The notes under the pieces were generated by a model that had not been told where the DNA came from, searched no databases, and saw only the letters and a list, made by a program, of their open reading frames with translations. Shown here one piece after another: positions 6,608-15,620 of a stretch of 47,152 bases of DNA. The position numbers were made by a program, and so were the translations under genes. Numbering within the stretch: the stretch's first letter is position 1; each line of letters opens with the position of its first letter. Source of the DNA: a virus; IMG/VR virus record IMGVR_UViG_3300031566_000075, positions 1-47,152 of that record; one strand, written 5' to 3'.

Positions 6608-9405
6608 AACTAACTGAATTTTATCCTGAAAAACAAGGTAGACCAGACAGCAAAGTAGCTCTGGATATGGAGTCTAGGTCATACATAGCTGCCTCAACTC
6701 CTTGGCAGATAACGGAGAGGCTTACTGTCCGAGGTGTGGCTTCCCTATCCACCAACAGCCAGGCTGTCTTGGTTAGTTTCCCATCAGAAACCGTAGCCGC
6801 TAATGGTATCTGGATTACCCTCAAGTCAACAGTTACCAGTGGGGACCTAACTGGCATAAGGTCAAGGGTATATGGTAATGCTGCCAGTTCTGGAGCCAAT
6901 GTTAGAGGTGGATACTTTGAGGCCAAGATGGCAGCAGCCTCCAAATACGTAGCCATGCTTGAAGGTTCCATATCCCATGCTGACTACTCGGCTGGTAGTA
7001 TAACGGTATCAGGAGATGTTAGAGGACTAACCTCCCATATCAGTCAAGGTTCAGGACTCAATGCCGCCAACCTATACGGACTACTTGTTAGTATCCAGAC
7101 AAGAGGTGACGAGACCATTACCTCCAATGATGTTGGTATCTATATAAAGAACGAGGCTGTAGGTGGTGCAGGTAGACAGATGGATGCTGCTGTCCTAATA
7201 GGTGATGTTAATGTAAGTGCTAGTGCCTTTACCTATGGTATAGATTTGTATGGTGCCAGTATTGCCACCGCTGATATTAGGTTTGCCAATGGTGAGACAA
7301 TAATAGGGTTAGATGATGTACCAGTAGATGCTGCTGCCACCTCCGCTATTAGTTCTAACTGGGCATACGACCATGTGGCGGCGGTTGACCCACATACAGG
7401 ATATAGGCTAGAAAGTGCTGACCATTCCCATCAAACTACTGGGGCAGAGGCAGGGCAGTTAGACCATGGGCTGGCATTGACATCGGCTTCCTTACTAGAT
7501 GATGACCACCCTGGATATAGGCAAAAGCATGGTATCCAAACAATAGGAGCAGTTACATTTGCTGATGCTACCCACATCCTTACAGTCGCTACGGGTATTA
7601 CTTACTGGTTTAATGGAACTCAAAAAGTAATATCTGGGAGTACCACCTGTGATATAGATACCTACGAAACCCTAACAGATAATACAGTTTATTGGTTCTA
7701 CTTTGATGACACCAGTGGGACACTGAAATGTTCTGATGAACTACCTGATTTCAAGGCCAATGTTTATGTTGCTGTTGTTTTCTGGAATGGAACAAATGGT
7801 GCTATCCATAGGGAACATCACGGTCATATCAGGAATCTAAATTGGCACGAATGGGCACACTTTACAGTAGGGTTGAGATATGAAAGTGGACTTACTTTAA
7901 CCTTACCAACTACAGATACTGATAATGCCCTACAAATAGAGAGTGGTATTATTTGGGATGAGGACTTAGAATCAGTAATATCACAGCAGACCACTTGCAG
8001 GATTGTTTATAAGGCAAGTGCATCTATCTATACTTGGGTTGCTTCATCCTTGCCCTATGCAGGTAGTGGAGTTCAACCACAATATCTGGATACTGATAAC
8101 TATACCCTTACCAATGTCGGAGCAAGTGATTTTGTCTGCATGTGGGTATATGCCACAAATGATATAGACAGACCAATTTACATAATCCCAACTCATGCTT
8201 CTACTGCCCACAATGTTATTGCCTTGGCGAGGGCAGAAGTGCAACCTATTTTGGCTGCTCTTAACCTTTCACCTGAGGTAAAACTTATCTACAGGTTTAT
8301 TTATAAAGGTAATGGAGAGTTCCAAGAATCAAACGATTATAGGCTAACACAAGCACTTCCCAGTGGAGGTGTTGCTACCGTTAATGCTGGTTCGGTTGCT
8401 TTTATACCAACTGGAGATATTGCGGCTACAACAGTTCAGACCGCAATAGAGGAACTTGACACCGAGAAAATCAAACATTCCTTGGCTACAGCAGTGAGTG
8501 ATTTCCTCATAGCTTCTGGTGTAGGAGTGTTTATTAAGAAAACACTGGCTGAAACATTGACCATTTTGGGTAAGGCTGTTGCGTCTGGACTTGCTTCCCT
8601 AAATGCTTCCTCAAAGGTAGTTCAACAGCCTGCTAGTATCTCCGACCACCTTGATGATACTGCTGGTGGGACTGATGCTGAGACTACCAAAGCTTCAACA
8701 TCCAATGTAGTATATGACCATACCGCAAACACAACTACAGCTCATGGAGCAGTATCGGCAGCCACAGCATCTAAGCTCGTAGTCCGTGATGCTTCAGCAC
8801 GAGCCAAGTTTGCTGCTCCTGCTGCTGCTGGGGATGCCCTGATAAAAGGAACAAGGGTAACTGCGGACGAACTACCAGCCGTTACTGATGAGTATTACTT
8901 GGTAGGAACTGGTGGTAATATGGAAGAAAGGGCTGTACTTGACATACCCACTCACGCTGCCTTATTTACTGGATTACACGGGCAGGCTATGGTTATAAAG
9001 CCTGATGATGAGGCTATAAATAATGATGAAGGCTTACAAAATGACGATGACCTAGTCATAGCAGTAGGGATTGATGAGAATTGGTTGGTAACTATAGTTT
9101 TATATGTAACCTCAGCTTCTGCAACACCCGATATAGATTACTTGTTCACGGTTCCTACTAATGGTGCTTTTCGTGGGTTAAGAGGCTTTGCTAACCCCGC
9201 CACTGCTGCTTTTAATTATGATTTAACAGCCGAGGGCACTATTGATGGAGTAGATAATACTACTAAAGTTGTTGCGATAATGGGTTATTATATAGGGGGA
9301 GACACAGCAGGTAATCTACAGTTACAGTGGGCACAGCATGTAGCAACTGTGGAGGATACTAAAATACTGACGGATTCTTTTATGATAGCTCATAGAATAG
9401 TTTAG
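6604..9405 (+). CDS. Tail fibre protein, 933 aa
   Basis: Start placed at ATG 6604, which overlaps the previous TGA as ATGA; an in-frame ATG at 6586 lies deeper in the upstream gene. Residues about 50-230 repeat the Gly-rich beta pattern found in the virion proteins at 954-2405 and 45372-46757. Near residue 290 is DHGLALTSASLLDDDHPGY, the L-DDDHP-Y motif typical of phage tail fibres. The C-terminal 130 residues form a separate beta-rich tip. Probably the receptor-binding fibre or its shaft. Two further proteins follow closely downstream. Confidence 0.7.
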   Translation: MKLTEFYPEKQGRPDSKVALDMESRSYIAASTPWQITERLTVRGVASLSTNSQAVLVSFPSETVAANGIWITLKSTVTSGDLTGIRSRVYGNAASSGANVRGGYFEAKMAAASKYVAMLEGSISHADYSAGSITVSGDVRGLTSHISQGSGLNAANLYGLLVSIQTRGDETITSNDVGIYIKNEAVGGAGRQMDAAVLIGDVNVSASAFTYGIDLYGASIATADIRFANGETIIGLDDVPVDAAATSAISSNWAYDHVAAVDPHTGYRLESADHSHQTTGAEAGQLDHGLALTSASLLDDDHPGYRQKHGIQTIGAVTFADATHILTVATGITYWFNGTQKVISGSTTCDIDTYETLTDNTVYWFYFDDTSGTLKCSDELPDFKANVYVAVVFWNGTNGAIHREHHGHIRNLNWHEWAHFTVGLRYESGLTLTLPTTDTDNALQIESGIIWDEDLESVISQQTTCRIVYKASASIYTWVASSLPYAGSGVQPQYLDTDNYTLTNVGASDFVCMWVYATNDIDRPIYIIPTHASTAHNVIALARAEVQPILAALNLSPEVKLIYRFIYKGNGEFQESNDYRLTQALPSGGVATVNAGSVAFIPTGDIAATTVQTAIEELDTEKIKHSLATAVSDFLIASGVGVFIKKTLAETLTILGKAVASGLASLNASSKVVQQPASISDHLDDTAGGTDAETTKASTSNVVYDHTANTTTAHGAVSAATASKLVVRDASARAKFAAPAAAGDALIKGTRVTADELPAVTDEYYLVGTGGNMEERAVLDIPTHAALFTGLHGQAMVIKPDDEAINNDEGLQNDDDLVIAVGIDENWLVTIVLYVTSASATPDIDYLFTVPTNGAFRGLRGFANPATAAFNYDLTAEGTIDGVDNTTKVVAIMGYYIGGDTAGNLQLQWAQHVATVEDTKILTDSFMIAHRIV

Positions 9406-9417
9406 TGGAGTTGAGAA

Positions 9418-9687
9418 ATGGAATATACAGAGCATTACGATAATTGGACAGAGCGAAATAACCTCTGTGATATTGCTAATGGCAATGGCTACAGGATGTT
9501 ACACGATAACTTTGACGAGGACTGGAAGCGAGGCGGTGAGCCTCACGGAACTATGATATTTACTGATGGACCTACTAAACAGTCTATTATTGAACCAGTA
9601 AGGGATGCCTTTGCTGAGATAGATGAGCTAAGGGCTGGACAAACTGAGATAAAGGCTATACTGGAGGACATAAGGGATGCAGGATAA
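9418..9687 (+). CDS. Small protein after the tail fibre, 89 aa
   Basis: Begins 12 bases after the fibre stop. The N-terminal half is rich in Asn, Asp and Trp (HYDNWTERNNLCDIANGNGY). The C-terminal 35 residues form a helix (IEPVRDAFAEIDELRAGQTE). No family recognised. Gene order suggests a fibre accessory, for example an assembly factor or collar piece, but nothing in the sequence proves that. Confidence 0.5.
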   Translation: MEYTEHYDNWTERNNLCDIANGNGYRMLHDNFDEDWKRGGEPHGTMIFTDGPTKQSIIEPVRDAFAEIDELRAGQTEIKAILEDIRDAG

Positions 9688-9820
9688 TAAGAAGAAACCT
9701 ACAGTATGGGAGATGTTTTGTAACTTCAATAAACTGGGTGGTGGTATCCAACAAATTGTACTTGACCTCATGAAGTGGGCATTAAAGAAGGAGAATAGAA
9801 ATGGGAAAGATAATATATGA
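9677..9820 (+). CDS. Small peptide, 47 aa
   Basis: ATG 9677 overlaps the end of the previous gene and reads MQDNKKKPTVWEMFCNFNKL onward to TGA at 9818-9820, inside the start of the next gene. There is an amphipathic segment (GGGIQQIVLDLMKWALKK). Overlap on both sides fits a translationally coupled run, but the RBS is weak (ATAAGGG). Unknown function; could be part of a lysis cassette with the next gene. Confidence 0.4.
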   Translation: MQDNKKKPTVWEMFCNFNKLGGGIQQIVLDLMKWALKKENRNGKDNI

Positions 9821-9986
9821 CCTATATAAAGTATTCCTATGGTTCTGGGGTTTTGCCCAAGGAGAACACATAACCGATATGCTACGGAGACAGAAGCAGA
9901 GGTTAGGTAAGGGCTGGTGGGTAGGTGTTGGTGGTGTATTTGGATTCCTAATCTGGCTAGTCCTACACATAATTGAAATATGCTGA
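9801..9986 (+). CDS. Small membrane protein, holin candidate
   Basis: 61 residues with AAGGAG RBS at 9787-9792. Residues about 39-58 (WWVGVGGVFGFLIWLVLHII) form one strongly hydrophobic segment next to a basic stretch (RRQKQRLGK), giving an inside-positive topology; an aromatic N-terminal segment (FLWFWGF) may also touch the membrane. Small size, membrane segment and position after the tail genes fit a holin or holin-like protein, but no endolysin neighbours it, so this is only a candidate. Confidence 0.5.
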   Translation: MGKIIYDLYKVFLWFWGFAQGEHITDMLRRQKQRLGKGWWVGVGGVFGFLIWLVLHIIEIC

Positions 9987-9997
9987 GGAGGTAAGAA

Positions 9998-11500
9998 ATG
10001 GCATTTAATACAAGGTATCTAGGAGAATACACAACACAGGTGAGGTTGGATATAGCAGACCCGATTGGTGGTGCAGGAATTTGGGCATCTACTGAAATTG
10101 ACAGGTGTATCCAAAGAGCCGTGGATGACCTGAGTAGGCACTATCCACTAGAGGCTGTGTATGAACATACCATAGTCCAAGATGTAGTTGGTGAACACTG
10201 GACTGTTGATGACACCTATGGAGTATTTGTTGAATTGGACAATAAACCAATCAAGCCTGAGTCCGAGACAGTTACGGACAGTTCAGGAAATGCTTGCACC
10301 AGAGACACCGACTATACCATGGACTACATCAATGGTAAGATAGCTCATATTGGTGGAGGAGAACTAGACAGTAGTGAGGTTAATTGCCATATTACCTATA
10401 AGAAGGATACCCTAGGCATAGACATATCCGCCATCATCACCAACCTCATCAGGATAACTGGTGTTGAATATCCTGTTGATAAGATTCCTCAACAGTCAGT
10501 AGCCTTTAGTATCTGGAACGACTTCATGTATATAGGTAGCCAGCGGGCTGGACAGTCTCAGATAGAACTTACCGATAAGGAACATATAGCCATCTATTAT
10601 GAGAAGCAACATACGGCCCCACTAACTGCTACAGCTCCTAGCTATCCTGCACTACTTGATGAGGTTGTCTGTAAGGGTGCTGCTGCCTATGCCTTCTTAA
10701 TTAAGGCTGTCAACTGTGAACACCAATGCGTGGTTGACCTAGCTACTATTAGGACAGAGCTTGGGCTAACTACTGCTGTCCATACCCTAATTACAGCCGC
10801 ACTGAATACCGTAACCGACTATATAAATGAGGCACATGACCAGGCTGGTAAGATGGGTGAGTACCTAGTTAGTAACGGAACCACAGATAATGCGGCTGAT
10901 GTGTTGGCTAATATCACCGATGATATAACTAATCTAAGGACAGCTATCAATGGAGCAATAGCTGGGGCCGATGCGGTCTTAGGTAAAATATCAACTGTTG
11001 ACCTTGACATAGCAACTGTTAGTCCAACAGCTTGGTTACTTGAGGGTGAGCTACTCATCAACCAACTGAACGATGGTGGTCCCAACGTTGCACCTATCTT
11101 TGCCGACTATGCCAGAGCTAAGATGCAGATATCCCAAACCAGGGCACAACAGGCAGCGGCTTATGTACAGGAGGCAGGTATGAGGTTATCCAATCTTAGA
11201 AGCTATATAGATGAGTCTGCTGGTTGGGTTAGTATAGCCAACGGATATAGGGACGATACCATTCAGAGATTGGGTATGGCACAGACAGCGGTGGCCCAGT
11301 CACAAACCTACATAGGACAGATAGACCGCTATATTTCTGAGGCTGCCCAGTATCAGGAGGTGGTGGCTAATAATATGTTACTGGCTGATAGGTACCGTGC
11401 TGAGGGACAGATTAGAATGGCTGAGTTTAATGCTATCCTATCAAGTAGGGCTGAGTATAGAAAGAGAGTGGCTAGCATACCACTTCGCCAACCGGCTTAG
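9998..11500 (+). CDS. Connector-like structural protein with long helical C-terminus
   Basis: 500 residues, RBS GAGGAGG. Residues 1-60 (YTTQVRLDIAD, WASTEIDRCIQRAVDDLSRH) match the helical start seen in many phage head-tail connector or adaptor proteins: V--DI-D------W-D-EI-R-I--AV-DLSR-YP. Residues about 200-240 include YPALLDEVVCKGAAAYAFL, also typical of that group. From about 250 to the end it is almost wholly helical with Gln/Ala heptad-like repeats (MQISQTRAQQAAAYVQEAG), an unusually long extension. Likely a virion connector or tail stem component. Its stop overlaps the convergent gene's stop by four bases. Confidence 0.6.
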   Translation: MAFNTRYLGEYTTQVRLDIADPIGGAGIWASTEIDRCIQRAVDDLSRHYPLEAVYEHTIVQDVVGEHWTVDDTYGVFVELDNKPIKPESETVTDSSGNACTRDTDYTMDYINGKIAHIGGGELDSSEVNCHITYKKDTLGIDISAIITNLIRITGVEYPVDKIPQQSVAFSIWNDFMYIGSQRAGQSQIELTDKEHIAIYYEKQHTAPLTATAPSYPALLDEVVCKGAAAYAFLIKAVNCEHQCVVDLATIRTELGLTTAVHTLITAALNTVTDYINEAHDQAGKMGEYLVSNGTTDNAADVLANITDDITNLRTAINGAIAGADAVLGKISTVDLDIATVSPTAWLLEGELLINQLNDGGPNVAPIFADYARAKMQISQTRAQQAAAYVQEAGMRLSNLRSYIDESAGWVSIANGYRDDTIQRLGMAQTAVAQSQTYIGQIDRYISEAAQYQEVVANNMLLADRYRAEGQIRMAEFNAILSSRAEYRKRVASIPLRQPA

Positions 11501-11700
11501 AAACCAACTGGTGGTAGTTCATCTGGACTCTGTTTGCTACCATCTGGGTTCCACAAACAATCAGGCCAGTAATGGATAACATCAGAATAAATACGTTGGG
11601 CGAATTGTCCACACTTAGGGCAGTTCGCCTTATGTTTCTCCTCCATTCTTTGTCTGACCTCAAACATTCCGTGTTCCTTACATATATATTGATAAATCAT
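11497..11700 (-). CDS. FmdB-like zinc ribbon protein
   Basis: Start taken at the ATG ending at 11700, which forms ATGA with the polymerase stop and has GGAGAG about eight bases upstream; the alternative ATG at 11706 is too close to that site. About 67 residues beginning MIYQYICKEHGMFEVRQRME, then CPKCG. This is the pattern of FmdB-type zinc ribbons, with the first Cys pair reduced to C-x2-H. Last gene of the leftward block. Role unknown; zinc binding inferred. Confidence 0.6.
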   Translation of the reverse strand: MIYQYICKEHGMFEVRQRMEEKHKANCPKCGQFAQRIYSDVIHYWPDCLWNPDGSKQSPDELPPVGF

Positions 11701-13376
11701 TCCCATCTCTCCAAGTAGCGTATTTCTATTGGTGTTCGGAAAGGAGCTATATGCTCCAACCCACTAAACCTATCTGGTAGTTCTATTCCATCAATCAGTA
11801 GCTCGTCATGGACCTGGAGTCTCATATCCATATCCTTACAATAGATAAGGGCTCGTTTAAGTATGTCAGCCGCACTACCTTGACAAGGATAATCAATAGC
11901 CTTTCTCTGCCTAGCCGCTAGGTTCTCCTCATCCTCAGTTGGTAGTCGCATCTCCCTACCAAATATAGTAACAGCCTTAACTCTACCTCTCTTCACCTCC
12001 TCATTCATAGTCTGGATATAGTCACCTGCTTGTGGAAATAAATTAAACCACATCTCCCTTAACTGTGTAGCCCTAACCTTGGACCTAATACCTGCTATCT
12101 CAGACAATGTATCGTCAGAGCCTCCATATACCATACCAAAGTTCACATTCTTGGATGTTGACCTCAGTATGCCTAAGAAATCAGATGTAACTTGGTGTAT
12201 ATCTCCATCTGTCTCATAGATATGGAGCATCTCCCTATCTTGTGAAATATATGCAAGGATACGAAGCTCAAGTTGGGAGAAATCCATATCAGTCCAGGTT
12301 CCACTATCAGGTAGTAACATGGCTCTAGCATTGATTCCTGTAGGTGACTTGGCTCCAGGTATATTCTGCATGTTAGGGTCTGTAGAACTTGGCCTACCAG
12401 TAGCCGCATCTAGATGATACCTAGTCCTGGCTCTGTCCTCCTCAGCCCATGGTACAACATAGTGGGAGAGTACATACTTTACCCGCCTATAGTCTAATAT
12501 CAACTGAGCTAATGGGTCATCCATCTTCTGTAATACTTCCTTGGCAGTGGATAACTTACCTGTCCTACGTCTTGTCTTGGCATTGTAGGTAAATGGTAAC
12601 TTACCAAAACTATCATAGGCTCCACGCTTGGCTAGTATCCAACCAACTTGTTGGTGTGAGCCAGGGTTAAATGCCTCAGCCATCTCACATGCTTCCCTAT
12701 ATCTCTCCACATCATCATCTAGTTCAACCTCCAACTGTTGCCTTACCCTATGGTCTATCAATAGTCCCTTAGCCGACATCCTTATCATAATTGGTATGGT
12801 CTGCATCTCCACATTAAAGTATTCTAGGTTAGTTTGTGGTAGAAATTCATAGTACAACTTAAGGGTAGCCATGGAGTCCTGCATACATTTCCTAGCCACT
12901 ACCTCCTGTGGCAGGTCAAGCATTATTTTGGCTCCAGCCTCCTTGAGCATATCCTTGACCTCATGTACCTCCATCTTGTGTACCCAGCCCAAGTCAGCTA
13001 GTCCATTATACTTGTGGCACAGGAGCCTGGACATAACATTAGTGTCGGCTATGTTCTCCAAGTCTATGTCAAACTCATCCATCACAGATAGGTCAAAGAT
13101 GGCATTGTGTAGTACCTTCATTATGTTAGGGTCCTTGAGTATATTCCATGGAACAACTGGAGACTCATTGGGGAACAGTGGGAAGTAGAAACAGATATTG
13201 GGTGTAGGTGCTATACTAACACCAATAGCTATCCGCTCCTTGAGTGAGATGGTTTCTATGTCCATCCCAATCAGGTGTGGTGTGGAATCAATCAGCCACT
13301 TCCTCAGTGTGTTACCTGATGGCTGTTCCTCACCCATATAATAGAACTGATGGTCTACATCGTGGGCAAAATACAT
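11697..13376 (-). CDS. polA: Family A DNA polymerase with 3'-5' exonuclease domain
   Basis: 559 residues. Exonuclease motifs: DIET with D39 and E41, LHNAIFD around residues 89-95, and DSMATLKLY at 167-175, where the usual Tyr before the Asp is Cys (C164). Polymerase motifs: STDPNMQNIPG at 331-341, motif A MDFSQLELR with D365, O-helix RSTSKNVNFGMVYG at 405-418 with K409 and F413, motif C VHDE at 522-525. Phe at 413 corresponds to the residue whose change to Tyr or Leu is discussed for viral PolA. Short for the family: no 5' nuclease domain. Replicative polymerase of the phage; first of a tight leftward run. Confidence 0.95.
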   Translation of the reverse strand: MYFAHDVDHQFYYMGEEQPSGNTLRKWLIDSTPHLIGMDIETISLKERIAIGVSIAPTPNICFYFPLFPNESPVVPWNILKDPNIMKVLHNAIFDLSVMDEFDIDLENIADTNVMSRLLCHKYNGLADLGWVHKMEVHEVKDMLKEAGAKIMLDLPQEVVARKCMQDSMATLKLYYEFLPQTNLEYFNVEMQTIPIMIRMSAKGLLIDHRVRQQLEVELDDDVERYREACEMAEAFNPGSHQQVGWILAKRGAYDSFGKLPFTYNAKTRRRTGKLSTAKEVLQKMDDPLAQLILDYRRVKYVLSHYVVPWAEEDRARTRYHLDAATGRPSSTDPNMQNIPGAKSPTGINARAMLLPDSGTWTDMDFSQLELRILAYISQDREMLHIYETDGDIHQVTSDFLGILRSTSKNVNFGMVYGGSDDTLSEIAGIRSKVRATQLREMWFNLFPQAGDYIQTMNEEVKRGRVKAVTIFGREMRLPTEDEENLAARQRKAIDYPCQGSAADILKRALIYCKDMDMRLQVHDELLIDGIELPDRFSGLEHIAPFRTPIEIRYLERWE

Positions 13377-13988
13377 CTAAATTTCTCCCCATTGTTTTGC
13401 CATAGTTACAGCAATTCCTGTAAAAGTTCGGCTCCTGGCTTTCATCCTCTCCAATGGTGGTAGTTTGAGGCTTTCCATATGCCAAGTAGAGTCATGCCTA
13501 CCATCTTTGTAAATATAAGGTATTGGTTCAACTATTTCTGTCGGCTTAAGTGATGGCAAGTTCTTTAACCATAGCCCAGTCTTTTTGGTGTGTTGGTGTC
13601 CAAACATATATGGATGTATATATTGGTTGGGTTTCCTCCATATAGTGGACATAATACCTACTGGGTTTTCTATGCAGATTTTATTTATTGGTGCATAAGC
13701 TAAATCCATAAAGAATGATATTGCTTCTTCCCTTCTCTCCATTCTGTCAGGGAAGCGTGATTGAAACTCAGGTTTCATCCATTTATTTCCAGTTACACAA
13801 AGATACGTACATGGTGGATGTGCTATCATTAAATCCCAACCATCATCCAAGATTTTAAGTACATCACCTTGTATGTGATTACCATTTTGTTCAGTAGGTA
13901 GTAGGTCACAACTCCAGGCATCATGCCCTAGGTTAGTAAAGGCATTTCTAACTATAGCACTAAACTCACAGGCTACTAGAATTCTCAC
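13377..13988 (-). CDS. C5-cytosine methyltransferase-like protein
   Basis: 203 residues abutting the polymerase start. The N terminus (MRILVACEFSAIVRNAF) is a motif-I-like cofactor site. AHPPCTYL carries the Pro-Cys catalytic dipeptide at P59-C60. CIENPVG (E107, N108, P109) replaces the ENV motif. The compact form without a recognisable target-recognition domain is frequent in phages. Probably methylates cytosine in phage DNA for protection; activity on a modified base is possible. Overlaps the next gene by four bases. Confidence 0.8.
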   Translation of the reverse strand: MRILVACEFSAIVRNAFTNLGHDAWSCDLLPTEQNGNHIQGDVLKILDDGWDLMIAHPPCTYLCVTGNKWMKPEFQSRFPDRMERREEAISFFMDLAYAPINKICIENPVGIMSTIWRKPNQYIHPYMFGHQHTKKTGLWLKNLPSLKPTEIVEPIPYIYKDGRHDSTWHMESLKLPPLERMKARSRTFTGIAVTMAKQWGEI

Positions 13989-14776
13989 TCCACTTTCCTA
14001 TAAATAATTATGTCCTCATCATCCACCGTCTCTAGTCCCTTAGCCCTCCTGTCACTGGTAAACCTACTACCTGGAGCCTTCCACTTAAACCAGGAATGTT
14101 CGGTGAATCCCATCTTCTTACATACTCGGTCAACCCACTTACTTAGATACACCCTCTTACCTTTCTCAATCCTATCTTTAATCACAATAGTAAGTGTGCC
14201 ACCAGGTGTTAGGCTTTCATAACAGAGCTTATATACCCTCTCCATAGCCTGGTTATAAAGGAATGTATTTAGTTTGGAGATATTTCTCTTATCCTTACTA
14301 TACTCCACCATCTGCCGGTCAGCCTCTACCAGTTCATCATCTTCATCTCCCTTCCTTACCTTGCGTATGTCCATGGCACCAGCATAAGGTGGTGAAGTAA
14401 TGATATGATTACACTGGATAGGTAGCAAGAACCTGTTGTCCCCATGTAGGAGTATTGCCGGAGTCACAGGTGAGTTTGCTTTTAACCCATCATACACCTC
14501 TTGTTGTAGTTGGTGGTAACCATCCTCAATCTCCAGTAATATAACTACCCTACCCATCAGCGTTGCAATTAGTAGGGTGCCAGTACCACCAAATGGGTCT
14601 AGTAGTACATCACCTGGTTTGGATACATACTCTATTATATCCTTCTCCAACCACATCTGCATCTTAGCTGGATGCTTCATGACCTGTGGAGGGAATATAG
14701 ACTTTCTCCAACTTGTGTCACTTGGGTAGATTATCCACCCATTCTTATCTTTTTTCCTGTCTGGTGCGAACTCCAC
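13985..14776 (-). CDS. DNA amino-methyltransferase (N4-C or N6-A)
   Basis: Start chosen at GTG (14774-14776), six bases after a perfect AAGGAGG; the longest frame would begin at 14818, mostly inside the upstream gene. 263 residues. LLDPFGGTGT (motif I, D60) precedes TSPPYA (motif IV, S128-Y131), and the C-terminal half has LTPGGTLTIVIKD. SPPY favours N4-cytosine type but does not exclude adenine. Together with the adjacent cytosine methylase it may shield phage DNA from host restriction. Confidence 0.85.
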   Translation of the reverse strand: MEFAPDRKKDKNGWIIYPSDTSWRKSIFPPQVMKHPAKMQMWLEKDIIEYVSKPGDVLLDPFGGTGTLLIATLMGRVVILLEIEDGYHQLQQEVYDGLKANSPVTPAILLHGDNRFLLPIQCNHIITSPPYAGAMDIRKVRKGDEDDELVEADRQMVEYSKDKRNISKLNTFLYNQAMERVYKLCYESLTPGGTLTIVIKDRIEKGKRVYLSKWVDRVCKKMGFTEHSWFKWKAPGSRFTSDRRAKGLETVDDEDIIIYRKVE

Positions 14777-14930
14777 TTGCATCCTCCTTGCCATGTTTAT
14801 ACCCATGTATAAAGGCATCCTTAAATAGCCTCATCTTCATCCTCATCTCCTCCAGCAGTATGCTTTCTAACCACATCCAGTGTTCCTCAGCCATTTGTCT
14901 TGGAGTCTTTTTAGGTAGTTTCTTAGTCAT
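14745..14930 (-). CDS. Small basic helical protein, 61 aa
   Basis: Starts after GAGGAGG, overlaps the previous gene by eight bases and runs 32 bases into the methyltransferase. It reads MTKKLPKKTPRQMAEEHWMW and later FIHGYKHGKE, the F--GY-HG pattern seen in many tiny phage proteins. No domain assigned. It probably participates in coupled translation with the methyltransferase. Confidence 0.6.
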   Translation of the reverse strand: MTKKLPKKTPRQMAEEHWMWLESILLEEMRMKMRLFKDAFIHGYKHGKEDASGVRTRQEKR

Positions 14931-15171
14931 CCTTATGCCTCCTCATGAATTTCCTAATTGTCCCTTTCTTATAATGTTGGTAATCCAAGTTGGTTATATC
15001 TAAACTTTCTCCATTAGGAGCCATTATCTCACACATTACTTCTTCATCCTCTAAGTCTTTTAGTTTTTGGTTTAAGCTACGGATGGTCTCGGCCTCCTGT
15101 GCCAATACTTCTGGGTCCACTAACAGAATAACTTTACCACATTGTTGACAAGTTATTTTATCAGGTATCAT
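14923..15171 (-). CDS. Small protein with one Cys pair and a helix
   Basis: 82 residues: MIPDKITCQQCGKVILLVD gives a single C-x2-C knuckle, followed by a coiled-coil-like stretch (ETIRSLNQKLKDLEDEE) and a basic tail. It may dimerise through the helix and share a metal site. Overlaps both neighbours by a few bases. Function unknown. Confidence 0.55.
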   Translation of the reverse strand: MIPDKITCQQCGKVILLVDPEVLAQEAETIRSLNQKLKDLEDEEVMCEIMAPNGESLDITNLDYQHYKKGTIRKFMRRHKDD

Positions 15172-15620
15172 GTTGTCCTCCCTATAGCCCTTTGAATGGT
15201 ACCACGACTGACTCCTGTTTCCTCAATTATCTCACTGTAGGTGAGACCCAAGATTCTGAGGGACCTTATCTCATCTTTAACATCTTCTAGCCTGGCTCTT
15301 GGTTTCGGGTTAGAAGGTATAATAGATAGTGCCTCCTCTGCTTTTTCAGCTTTAACGATTAGGTATGGTAGGACATTTGTTAGGAATAGCTTAACGCCTG
15401 GTGAGGCGGAGAATTGTAACTGGTAGCTAGCATTATATTGCCTATTCTTATTGGTATAAGAACTTACCCATGAATATATATCATAATCCTCTAGGAATAA
15501 CTTTATCTCCTCAAGTACGGGTAGGTAGTTTTGGGAAAAGCTAATCTTACAGCTTGACTTGGATTGCCTGACTATGGAACCTTCTCCATCAAAAAACCCA
15601 GCTAGATACGCCCATTCCAT
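15168..15620 (-). CDS. LAGLIDADG endonuclease with C-terminal helix-turn-helix
   Basis: 150 residues. Residues 5-14 read YLAGFFDGEG, a clear LAGLIDADG motif with the catalytic acidic residue; only one copy is present, so it would act as a homodimer. Residues about 118-148 (LGLTYSEIIEETGVSRGTIQ) form a resolvase-like helix-turn-helix that could add site specificity. Stand-alone inside the operon, not in an intron or intein that I can see. Likely a homing endonuclease. Confidence 0.85.
   Translation of the reverse strand: MEWAYLAGFFDGEGSIVRQSKSSCKISFSQNYLPVLEEIKLFLEDYDIYSWVSSYTNKNRQYNASYQLQFSASPGVKLFLTNVLPYLIVKAEKAEEALSIIPSNPKPRARLEDVKDEIRSLRILGLTYSEIIEETGVSRGTIQRAIGRTT

Noticed and set aside
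12173-12409. 78-residue minus-strand frame inside the polymerase gene
   Set aside because: Out of frame with the well-conserved polymerase motifs around motif A and lacking its own RBS; a shadow.
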